Shown piece after piece: positions 8,836-15,890 of a stretch of 48,564 bases of DNA. Positions within the stretch are counted from its first letter, which is position 1. Each line of letters starts with the position of its first letter. The position numbers were made by a program, and so were the translations under genes. The DNA comes from a virus. The stretch lies in IMG/VR virus record IMGVR_UViG_3300007345_000066, positions 1 to 48,564 of that record. One strand, given 5' to 3'. The notes beneath the pieces are model-generated. The model saw nothing but the letters and a program-made list of their open reading frames with translations, did not search any database and was not told where the DNA came from.

Positions 8836-11010
8836 TCAGAATGATCCACCGTCAACTGTAATGTTTTGAAGAACCAATTCGGAACCAGAACAAGCAATTA
8901 CTTGCGATGACCCACCCGTGCAGGAATTATTAATCCAAAGTTCTGAAATCTCAATTGGTGCATATGTTGAAACATTAATCTGTGGAGCGTTTGTAGTAAT
9001 TCCAACAGTCTCATCTAAATCTGCGGCAAGTTTAAATCTTCCAGAAGTTGCTTCCCAAATAACAGCAGAAGTTTTTCCAACTCCAGCATCACCATAATTC
9101 ATCAGAATTCCAAGATCCCAAGTGGTATCTGTTGGAAGTGCTCCATTAACAACACCAAGTTCAATGGTGCGATCTTCAACTGTAATTTCTGATGTATTTA
9201 CTTGAGTTGTTGATCCATTAACAATCAAGTTTCCAGCAACAGTTAAATCTCCTGCAGTTTCAACAGATCCGGAAGTATTGATTGTAATTGCATTAGATCC
9301 AGTCGTTGACTTAATAGATCCTGCTTGAATTGTTCCAACACTAAATGTGCCAGTTCCACTTGGATTGAGTGATGCAGCAGCACTAACTCTTACAGTCTCG
9401 CCCACTTCTCCTGCAGAAGTATCTGCAAAGAGCATGTAATAAGTTGCATCAGTAGTATCTCCAGTGGTATCTACCCTATCAGCACGAGACGCTGCAGTAA
9501 TAACACCATTAAAATCTCCAGTTACGTTGAGGTGACCACCAATTGTAATTGTTGTAGCTCCTCCAACAGTCGCTGTACTTATAATGCTATCAGACAATTG
9601 ACCGTTCGTATCATCCCAAAATGGAACAGTATTATCTGTTAAAGAAGCAGCACCTTTTAATGTAACTGCATCAGATGTAATGGTGATACCAGTTCCAACA
9701 TTAACGTCAATTGTATAGTTAGTAGCATCATCAGAGTTTGCTGTAGTGGCAGTCAGACCCTCACCACCAACAACGGTTTTGGCATACTGACCAGTTGTTT
9801 GAGTTCCAAGTCCAACTGCGTCATTTGCAATAGTAGTTATACCAGTTAATCCATCAACACTAATGTCTCCGCTAAGATTATCGTAAACATATTTACGAAT
9901 ATATTCTGCAGAAATTAGTTTATTAACTGTTCCATCAAGATCAAATACTACAAAATCATCTTGATCTGCAAGTGCAGTTAAAGTACTTAATCCCGAATTA
10001 ACAATATCTAAATAACCAGCATCAAGATGTCCATAAAGATCTTGTGCTGTAATACTATTAACTCCAGCATTAACACCAGAAGAACTAATTGTGACGGCAG
10101 CGCCAACAGTTAATGATGTTGTAACTGAAACAGCGTTTGGAAGACCAATTGTGAGTGTGGTGCCAGCACCAGTTGTTTCTATTTCGTTGGCAGTACCAGA
10201 AATTGTCAGTGATTGAGAGTCAAGATCAACAGCACCATTTCCGCTGTCACCAGCGAAGTCAAGATCTTGTGCTGTTATCTGTTCATCGACATATGTTTTG
10301 ATTGCCTTAGCAGAAGCAAGAGTATCATCTGAACTTGATACGGAACTTAAATCTGTATCTACTGATGTAATTGCAGTACCACCATCTAATGTCAAAGATG
10401 TAAGTGTTGTAGCACCACCTATTAGATTTGTAAATGTTCCTGCAGCACTTGTAGCCGCACCGATTATAGTTCCATCAATGTTACCACCATTTATATCGGC
10501 AGTTGCGATTGTAGTAACGCCAGCATTAGTGAAATTTGCACCTGCACTAAAATCTGCAAGAACATTTACATCAAGGAAAGCATCTCCTCCATTGGAAGTT
10601 ATTGTTGTAATCCCTTGTAGGGTGGGATTTGTAAATGTTCCATTTGTTCCGCCAGCAGTATCCCAAGAAAGAGTTCCATCCGCAGCAACCTTGAGAAAAT
10701 ATCCATCTGTAATGCTGCTAGTATCTGGAAGAATATATGTTCCAATACCAGAAACAGAATCTGGCGACTTTAGTTGAATATAATTTGTTCCTGCGTTATC
10801 AACTAAATTAAGACCAGCTGACCTGGTTCCATTCTCTCTAGTCCAATATCTATGCGATCCGAAAAACTTGTTTCCAGTTACAGAAGTATCAAATCCAATA
10901 AAAAAATCAAAATTGTTTGTCGAAAACGCTGGTTCACCTGGGTGTAACGCTGGAACTGTTCCTGCAATTCCAGCCGCACCCCTTTTAAATTGAATCTTGG
11001 GTGATGCCAT
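8836..11010 (-). CDS. Virion structural/fibre protein, 724 aa
   Basis: The N-terminus (IQFKRGAAGIAGTVPALHPG, then AFSTNNFDFFIG) is the same kind of short anchor domain as in the 621-aa protein. A GIGTYILPDTSSITDGYFLK motif follows at about residue 100. The remainder is Thr/Ser/Ala-rich beta repeats (ITTITSNGGDAFLDVNV, LTVGAAVTISSSG, LTVAGNLIVNG) typical of phage fibre shafts. The C-terminus ends VDGGSF, echoing DGGTF at the end of the adjacent 111-aa protein. There are no catalytic motifs. It lies in the fibre block and ends at a strong terminator. Part of a tail fibre or baseplate decoration by context; I cannot name the receptor or partner. Confidence 0.82.
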   Translation of the reverse strand: MASPKIQFKRGAAGIAGTVPALHPGEPAFSTNNFDFFIGFDTSVTGNKFFGSHRYWTRENGTRSAGLNLVDNAGTNYIQLKSPDSVSGIGTYILPDTSSITDGYFLKVAADGTLSWDTAGGTNGTFTNPTLQGITTITSNGGDAFLDVNVLADFSAGANFTNAGVTTIATADINGGNIDGTIIGAATSAAGTFTNLIGGATTLTSLTLDGGTAITSVDTDLSSVSSSDDTLASAKAIKTYVDEQITAQDLDFAGDSGNGAVDLDSQSLTISGTANEIETTGAGTTLTIGLPNAVSVTTSLTVGAAVTISSSGVNAGVNSITAQDLYGHLDAGYLDIVNSGLSTLTALADQDDFVVFDLDGTVNKLISAEYIRKYVYDNLSGDISVDGLTGITTIANDAVGLGTQTTGQYAKTVVGGEGLTATTANSDDATNYTIDVNVGTGITITSDAVTLKGAASLTDNTVPFWDDTNGQLSDSIISTATVGGATTITIGGHLNVTGDFNGVITAASRADRVDTTGDTTDATYYMLFADTSAGEVGETVRVSAAASLNPSGTGTFSVGTIQAGSIKSTTGSNAITINTSGSVETAGDLTVAGNLIVNGSTTQVNTSEITVEDRTIELGVVNGALPTDTTWDLGILMNYGDAGVGKTSAVIWEATSGRFKLAADLDETVGITTNAPQINVSTYAPIEISELWINNSCTGGSSQVIACSGSELVLQNITVDGGSF

Positions 11011-11023
11011 TTCTTTTATACAA

Positions 11024-11047
11024 TTTTACTACTATTATTTAGTAAAA
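11024..11047 (-). other. Intergenic hairpin before the 724-aa gene
   Basis: TTTTACTA and TAGTAAAA form an 8-bp perfect inverted repeat around an 8-nt loop in the 47-bp gap between the 111-aa and 724-aa genes. No T-run follows on the minus strand, so it is a poor terminator. It could be an mRNA processing or stability element. Confidence 0.4.
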
Positions 11048-11057
11048 TGTATCTCAA

Positions 11058-11393
11058 TTAAAAAGTTCCACCGTCAATATTTGGATCCAATTCTCTCTGA
11101 ATTTCATCAACAAACTCATCAGCATAAGATGGACCAAATTGGTTTGGATTTACTAGACCTGGTTGTACAGGTTCTAATGCTGCTGATTGGAGAACTTCAT
11201 CTGGATTTTTTGCAATCCATTTTTGACTGCTAGCATCATACATCAGAACATATTGATCAATAACTCCATTACCACTATTTCCATCATCAAAATCTATCAA
11301 ATCCGAAAAACTAGCAGGCACTTGAACACCTCCAATATTTGAAACTACTTTAAATTTACTTGCCGACTTTAGTTTGACATTAAAACTAGCCAT
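11058..11393 (-). CDS. Small virion-associated protein with DGGTF tail, 111 aa
   Basis: The product is 111 aa: a beta-strand-rich first half (FNVKLKSASKFKVVSNIGGV), then an acidic linker and a segment 'YVLMYDASSQKWIAKNPDE' that looks like the 'vLvyd..sg.W' repeat of phage fibre modules. The tail ends NIDGGTF, matching the VDGGSF end of the 724-aa protein. The start at 11393 overlaps the upstream 117-aa gene by 8 nt, indicating coupled translation. GAGGA lies about 12 nt upstream. Likely a small structural or fibre-linked protein; no family name recognised. Confidence 0.78.
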   Translation of the reverse strand: MASFNVKLKSASKFKVVSNIGGVQVPASFSDLIDFDDGNSGNGVIDQYVLMYDASSQKWIAKNPDEVLQSAALEPVQPGLVNPNQFGPSYADEFVDEIQRELDPNIDGGTF

Positions 11394-11739
11394 GGTTCGT
11401 AATTTCCTCAGAAACTATGAGTGTACCTTCTACAACTCTATTGGTAAGAGAACCTGCTGATGGAGAAGAAACTATACTTACTTGAAAATAATTTCTACCA
11501 GGTTTTAATGTTGCGGTTTCAGTTTTTGCCAAAGAAACTTTGATATCATTTGTTCCAGGTTCAAAAACTACTGGCTTTTCAAACCCTGCAGATGACCCTG
11601 GATATTTTTTCAGTGAAAAAATTCCGGTATATCCATTAGTAAAACTGTTTGGTGACAAATCTGCGCCAAAAATATCAAAAGTAACCTCAAAATCAGTTCC
11701 TCTTTCAATAGTTATCGTATTAATTTGAGCAACAGACAT
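11386..11739 (-). CDS. Putative baseplate/fibre-associated beta-sandwich protein, 117 aa
   Basis: This 117-aa protein opens with 'INTITIERGTDFEVTFDIFG' and continues GIFSLKKYPGS, FEPGTNDIKVSLAKTET, LKPGRNYFQVSI and VVEGTLIVSEE. The pattern (strand, 'rG.df.v.f', 'l.pG.y.y.v', final 'v.eG.l.v') resembles small immunoglobulin-like phage domains that organise baseplate or fibre attachments, as in BppU-type N-terminal domains. That assignment is by fold-like pattern only. It lies just after the gp16 gene and overlaps the 111-aa gene by 8 nt. A GATAAATA late-promoter match sits 18 nt upstream. Confidence 0.76.
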   Translation of the reverse strand: MSVAQINTITIERGTDFEVTFDIFGADLSPNSFTNGYTGIFSLKKYPGSSAGFEKPVVFEPGTNDIKVSLAKTETATLKPGRNYFQVSIVSSPSAGSLTNRVVEGTLIVSEEITNHG

Positions 11740-11755
11740 TTTCTTACTTTTTTAA

Positions 11756-12205
11756 CTATTTATCTTGCTCAGCATCTTTTGATTGTTGTTTTAATAATTT
11801 TGACAACTCTGCAGTTGATCCAATGAACAGTGCATTATTTGTTACATTGGTTGGACCTTTCGCCTTATCAGTTTCAACTTCTTTAATGTCTTTATGCAGA
11901 TTCATTAGTTTATCTGCTGTATCTGAAACACTTTTGATTATCTGTCCAGCAACTTCATATGCCCTAGCAGATTCGGTCTCTTGAGCAAGTTCTAAAGCAC
12001 CATTTATTGCCTCTTGCCCCTTTTCTAAAAGGGAGTATATTGTACCTCTTGCATATTCATAATCTCTTTGAATATCTGTAGATCTTTTATTCTCTACTAT
12101 TGGAGTTGGTTCAATTTCAGATTTTTCAATTTCAATATCAACCTCTTTAGGTACTATGTCCCCAGAAACATTGAAAACATCATCCAACTTATCATAATCT
12201 TTCAT
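11756..12205 (-). CDS. gp16: Terminase small subunit (gp16)
   Basis: The 149-aa product matches the cyanophage form of T4 gp16, which recognises concatemeric phage DNA and regulates the large terminase gp17 during head filling. Visible features are a variable acidic N-terminus (KLDDVFNVSGDIVPKEVDIE), then a helical core from about residue 45 (QRDYEYARGTIYSLLEKGQE, AINGALELAQETESARAYEV, AGQIIKSVSDTADKLMNLHK) that would be the central coiled-coil oligomerisation region, and a C-terminal 'GPTNVTNNALFIGSTAELSK' motif. T4 gp16 is about 164 aa, so the length fits. It follows gp13-14-15 as in T4. gp17 is not in the window. The stop lies within a late-promoter match. Confidence 0.88.
   Translation of the reverse strand: MKDYDKLDDVFNVSGDIVPKEVDIEIEKSEIEPTPIVENKRSTDIQRDYEYARGTIYSLLEKGQEAINGALELAQETESARAYEVAGQIIKSVSDTADKLMNLHKDIKEVETDKAKGPTNVTNNALFIGSTAELSKLLKQQSKDAEQDK
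11757..11764 (-). promoter_or_regulatory. Possible late promoter GATAAATA (fibre block)
   Basis: GATAAATA on the minus strand matches NATAAATA and overlaps the last codons and stop of gp16 (GAT AAA TAG). The 117-aa gene starts 18 nt downstream, so the leader would be short. Confidence 0.5.
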
Positions 12206-12213
12206 ATCTTTAC

Positions 12214-13233
12214 TTAGAATAGATTTCCATCAAATCCAAAATCATCTCCAGGTTGAATTAATGCATTATCTGCTTGAGTAATTAATTCAATTGGAGTTCC
12301 ACTTACGTGTGATGTGATAGTTGTCCCATATTGTCCTCTAGAAACAACTAAAGTATCTTGTCCAACAACATCTGTTCTATCAATCCTATTAACGACTTTC
12401 ATAGTCTCATTATCAATTGTAATATATGCATCTACTGGAACATTTGAAGCTTGCTGCACAGTGATTTCTGTAGATGATTCTGTCATATCAGAATTTAATG
12501 TTGTGATTACTAAATCACTGTAACTCTTAGTTGCAACTGGTGTAACTGTATATGTAAGATCTCTTGATAGTGAGTTTGAATGTCCAGAAACAAGATTGAC
12601 AGTTGCTTTTTTGATAATATCTTTGTTTGCGGAAGAAGTGGGACCAAATAGATAAGTCTTTGCACTAAATCTTAGTGTATAAACGAGTGCTCTTCTTGTT
12701 GTATAGTCTCCCTCATAATTATCTTCCATATTAATGGAATCCAAAACTACGGAAATATCTCTTTTTTCTCCAATTGATTTTACCAAGTCTATAGTTAAAT
12801 TATAAGAGGGTTGAAAATATGGTAAAATTTGCTCAATTATTTGAAGCATATCATCGTTCAACTTAGTCATAATACTAAGTTCAAATTGCATAGTATAAGG
12901 AACAGGCATATATGTCTTCTTCAAATCGGTAGAGTCTGTTGAAGATTTTGATATAAATGTCTGTGTTGTTGTAAGTTTTCTTGTTGGGTCATAAGAAAGA
13001 CCAACAAATTCAAATGACATTCTAGGCAAAGTCATTTGAACTGGAGTATTCAAATCTGGTTGCTGCTCAATTCTTGCAAGAAACTTTTGAATCGGTCCAT
13101 ATGCAAGAGGGACTTTAATAACAGAATCAACATTACCGGAATCATCAAAATGCTTGATGTTTATTGCATTAAAAAGAGTTCCGAATCCAATAATTGTTTT
13201 TCGAAATATTTCATTATAGTAATATTCAAACAT
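12214..13233 (-). CDS. gp15: Tail sheath stabiliser and completion protein (gp15)
   Basis: A 339-aa homologue of T4 gp15, the hexameric ring that caps the tail tube and sheath and docks the tail to the neck. The diagnostic stretch is residues 127-145, DDMLQIIEQILPYFQPSYN, which nearly repeats the T4 sequence. The N-terminus MFEYYYNEIFRKTIIGFGTL is also T4-like. T4 gp15 is 272 aa; the extra residues are C-terminal (about 230-339) and read like a beta-domain (EITVQQASNVPVDAYITIDN, then TMKVVNR) also found in the large baseplate proteins. AAGAGG lies 6-11 nt before the start. The 8-nt gap to gp16 and 14-nt gap from gp14 indicate one operon. Confidence 0.95.
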   Translation of the reverse strand: MFEYYYNEIFRKTIIGFGTLFNAINIKHFDDSGNVDSVIKVPLAYGPIQKFLARIEQQPDLNTPVQMTLPRMSFEFVGLSYDPTRKLTTTQTFISKSSTDSTDLKKTYMPVPYTMQFELSIMTKLNDDMLQIIEQILPYFQPSYNLTIDLVKSIGEKRDISVVLDSINMEDNYEGDYTTRRALVYTLRFSAKTYLFGPTSSANKDIIKKATVNLVSGHSNSLSRDLTYTVTPVATKSYSDLVITTLNSDMTESSTEITVQQASNVPVDAYITIDNETMKVVNRIDRTDVVGQDTLVVSRGQYGTTITSHVSGTPIELITQADNALIQPGDDFGFDGNLF

Positions 13234-13247
13234 ATTAACCTCTTAAA

Positions 13248-14660
13248 TTATGGAGTTCCAAATGGATTTTTTTCGCTAAAATCTAAAATTAAATCTGCCT
13301 CAGTTTCAATTTCAAGATTATCTGCAAATTTATCGCCAGTATTTGAATTATTTAGAGACTCAGAATCTGGAAGATTGTCTGTATTTATTTTTCTTAAAAC
13401 ATAAGATGCACTAGATTCTGAACCAGTAATTGTTTCACCAACTTTAAAGTCTCCTGTAATATTTGAAACTTCTAAAATATTTGATGTTATATTCCAATAC
13501 TTAACTCTTCCAGTTGTTCCAGAAACGCTTCCAGTAACTATTTCATTAAATTTAAATGTACCTGTTCCACTTGAAGTATTTGGAGCACTGATTTCAATAT
13601 CTGGTGCAGAATTATAACCAAGTCCAGCATTGGTAATTTGAATACTACTTACTGTTCCATTGGACAATACTGCTGTTGCTGCAGCAGAAACTGTAGATAT
13701 TCCTGTAAAAGTAATTGTTGGTTGAGTTAGGTATCCAGATCCTGGTTCTGTAACTGTTATTGGACCAATAATTCCATCACCGATAACTGCAGTTGCTTCA
13801 ACACCAGATCCTTCTCCACCAACAAAACTAATTTGTGGAGCACTTACATATCCAGATCCTGGATTTGTAATTAAAATCTTTTGAACTCTTAGTAAATTTG
13901 GATTAGACTCACAAAAATCAACTATTCCACTAATCATTTCAGCAATACCTGTTGCTCTTATTCCTCCCGATGGTGGAGAAGAAAACTTAACTATAGGAGC
14001 ACTTGTATATCCAGATCCTCTATTGGTTATTGTTACAGACCTTACTCCACCATTAACTACTGTTGTAGTTGCAGTGGCAGTCACGCCAGCACCAATCATA
14101 TTTAAAGTTTGAATGTAACCATAATCCTGAACATTATCATCAATAATATCAATATCAGTATCAATGACCTCATCTTCATATCTGAAGAGTTCGCAAGTCA
14201 ATTGATAAACGTAATTTTTCTGAAGTTGATAAAATGGTTTTTCATGCTCTACATATTTAATCTCAAACAATCTATCACCAAGAGGAAAATAAATCAAATC
14301 TCCTTCCTTTGGTCTAGATGTTAATTTTGAATTTGGAATTTTATGTATCAAATTTTGAATATAATTTTCATATCTTTCTTTTGAAATTGTAAGAGTTAAA
14401 TCATCCAACTCTTGGATTCCAAATTTTGAAAGAATTGTTCCTTGTCCAGAATAACCATCATATGATTCTACATATGCTTCAATTGGAAATGCTGTATTAA
14501 ATTCAGACTCAACAACTTCTTTTATTATTGATTTCTCATTTACAAATTGCCTTGGCAAATAGTAAACATCAATACCATACATTCTAAGAGACTCATTGAT
14601 TAAGTCTTGGAGCATTCCCTGCTCACTTTTAGAACCGTTTAGTAGAAATGGATTAAGCAT
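13248..14660 (-). CDS. gp14: Neck protein/head completion (gp14) with beta-repeat insertion
   Basis: The first 180 residues match T4 gp14, the neck protein that with gp13 closes the portal and joins head to tail: LINESLRMYGIDVYYLPRQF near residue 20, YDGYSGQGTILSKFGIQ at 67-83, EGDLIYFPLGDRLFEIKYVE at 119-138. T4 gp14 is 256 aa but this one is 470. The extra part, residues about 190-350, holds four G-x-GY repeats (RGSGYTSAP, PGSGYVSAP, PGSGYLTQP, AGLGYNSAP) plus an 'FKVGETITGSESSA' segment. The extreme C-terminus SEKNPFGTP recalls the Ser-Pro-Phe end of T4 gp14, so the repeats look inserted between the conserved body and tail peptide. Gap to gp13 is 4 nt. Confidence 0.95.
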   Translation of the reverse strand: MLNPFLLNGSKSEQGMLQDLINESLRMYGIDVYYLPRQFVNEKSIIKEVVESEFNTAFPIEAYVESYDGYSGQGTILSKFGIQELDDLTLTISKERYENYIQNLIHKIPNSKLTSRPKEGDLIYFPLGDRLFEIKYVEHEKPFYQLQKNYVYQLTCELFRYEDEVIDTDIDIIDDNVQDYGYIQTLNMIGAGVTATATTTVVNGGVRSVTITNRGSGYTSAPIVKFSSPPSGGIRATGIAEMISGIVDFCESNPNLLRVQKILITNPGSGYVSAPQISFVGGEGSGVEATAVIGDGIIGPITVTEPGSGYLTQPTITFTGISTVSAAATAVLSNGTVSSIQITNAGLGYNSAPDIEISAPNTSSGTGTFKFNEIVTGSVSGTTGRVKYWNITSNILEVSNITGDFKVGETITGSESSASYVLRKINTDNLPDSESLNNSNTGDKFADNLEIETEADLILDFSEKNPFGTP

Positions 14661-14664
14661 AAGT

Positions 14665-15498
14665 TTATCCTATCATATCTAAAGGTGGAAGTTCATAAGT
14701 TGAAGACATCTTGTCCATTAAAGAATCAATTTCTCTCTGAGCATCTTCAACAAGAGTTCTGCCATCTAACTCAACTCCCCCTGGAAGTTTGAGACCTCTG
14801 AATTTATTAGAAATATTATATCCCCACTGCCTCTTCATAAGTGCAGTTAAATATGGTTTTAGGAAAGAATCATTCCAAACTTCACTATAACTAGTTGGAT
14901 CCATTATTTGATAACAATCAATAACAAGGTAATCACCAACATTGATAGAATTCCAATCAATATCAAGATACAATCTATCTTGTCTCTTATTAAATCTAAT
15001 TTGCTTATCAGTATTCAATAAAAACTCAATGTCTTGAAGTTTTGTTTTTATCATTGAATATGTGAGAAGTTCTAAAGATCCCCACTGATAAAAATCATTT
15101 AAAAATAATTGATATTTTACACCAAAAAGATTTCCAGAAATAGTATTTTCACCCTCATATTTGAAAATTTTATTAACTCCAATTACGTTTGTGGGTATTG
15201 GTAGATAATTGCTATTTTCTTTATAGTCAAACTGAGTAGTTACAGCATTAATGGTGTTATTGACTGAAGTTGTAGTTATACCAACCTTTCCCTTTCCCCT
15301 ATCAATATCTTCTTGAGTTACTTGATACTTCAAATAATTCTGAATGACTCCATCAAAATGCCTTTCGTAGAAAAACTGAAGGGCATCATCCACAAGATCA
15401 TCAATCTGTTCATCTGCAATGTTAATTTCCAAAACTGGATAACCCAATTTTCGTAGACAATAATCAATTAATTGTTGTCTTGTGGATGGTTTTGCCAT
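14665..15498 (-). CDS. gp13: Neck protein/head completion (gp13)
   Basis: A 277-aa homologue of T4 gp13 (309 aa), which binds the portal after packaging and forms the neck with gp14. The N-terminus STRQQLIDYCLRKLGYPVLE, then 'INIADEQIDDLVDDALQFFYERHFDG' in pieces, matches the T4 'D.i.RrLG.Pvi...lt.dQi.d.i..al..y.eyHfdG' pattern. Near the C-terminus, residues about 236-253 (LKLPGGVELDGRTLVEDA) match T4 LPGGVTVDGQRIIEEA, and the protein ends LDMIG as T4 ends MLMG. No Shine-Dalgarno is obvious; the preceding 56-aa gene stops 6 nt before the start, so reinitiation is likely. Confidence 0.95.
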   Translation of the reverse strand: MAKPSTRQQLIDYCLRKLGYPVLEINIADEQIDDLVDDALQFFYERHFDGVIQNYLKYQVTQEDIDRGKGKVGITTTSVNNTINAVTTQFDYKENSNYLPIPTNVIGVNKIFKYEGENTISGNLFGVKYQLFLNDFYQWGSLELLTYSMIKTKLQDIEFLLNTDKQIRFNKRQDRLYLDIDWNSINVGDYLVIDCYQIMDPTSYSEVWNDSFLKPYLTALMKRQWGYNISNKFRGLKLPGGVELDGRTLVEDAQREIDSLMDKMSSTYELPPLDMIG

Positions 15499-15504
15499 TA
15501 GAAT

Positions 15505-15675
15505 CTAGGTAAATTTAGATACGATTTCTTGTTGCTTGAAATATAATTTGACAAATGCTTTTGCAATATGCTTTGCTTGCTCAATATTTTCTATACTATC
15601 TATATCTCTAGCAAGTTTCTCATACTCAAACATTTTACTGAAATTTTCAAGTTCAACTAAATCCAAATCAATCAT
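15505..15675 (-). CDS. Small conserved protein, 56 aa
   Basis: I read this gene directly: ATG 15675 to TAG 15505, MIDLDLVELENFSKMFEYEK, then a helical stretch ending QQEIVSKFT. It overlaps the upstream 72-aa gene by ATGA (start ATG and stop TGA share bases 15673-15674) and has a strong AAGGAG 10 nt before the start, so it is surely translated. The product is acidic at the N-terminus and amphipathic-helical throughout. Position just before gp13 suggests a morphogenesis helper, but I do not recognise a family. Confidence 0.85.
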   Translation of the reverse strand: MIDLDLVELENFSKMFEYEKLARDIDSIENIEQAKHIAKAFVKLYFKQQEIVSKFT

Positions 15676-15890
15676 TTTAGAGCACTCCTTAATAGATTTT
15701 TAATTTCATTAATATCATTTTTTAAGGAATTTAAATCATTTTCAATGTTTTCAATTCTTTTCACCTCAGTTTGTTTTATATTTCTCATTTTAATATAATT
15801 TTCATATTCATTAATATTAGTATTAATGATTGATTTGGTTTTTTCGTCACGAATTAGATTCTCGTGACCCTTTATTTTACTGTATTTCAT
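15672..15890 (-). CDS. Small helical protein, 72 aa
   Basis: The 72-aa product is Lys/Asn/Ile-rich and predicted helical, with a C-terminal coiled-coil pattern (IENIENDLNSLKNDINEIKN). Its start overlaps the stop of the 2787-aa gene by one base (TAATG) and its stop overlaps the 56-aa start (ATGA), so three genes are chained by translational coupling. Start MKYSKIKGHENLIRDEKTKS. Unknown function; likely a small assembly factor or linker produced with the baseplate proteins. Confidence 0.8.
   Translation of the reverse strand: MKYSKIKGHENLIRDEKTKSIINTNINEYENYIKMRNIKQTEVKRIENIENDLNSLKNDINEIKNLLRSALK

Noticed and set aside
10298-10777. 159-codon plus-strand ORF
   Set aside because: Antisense shadow of the Thr/Ser-rich repeats of the 724-aa fibre protein.
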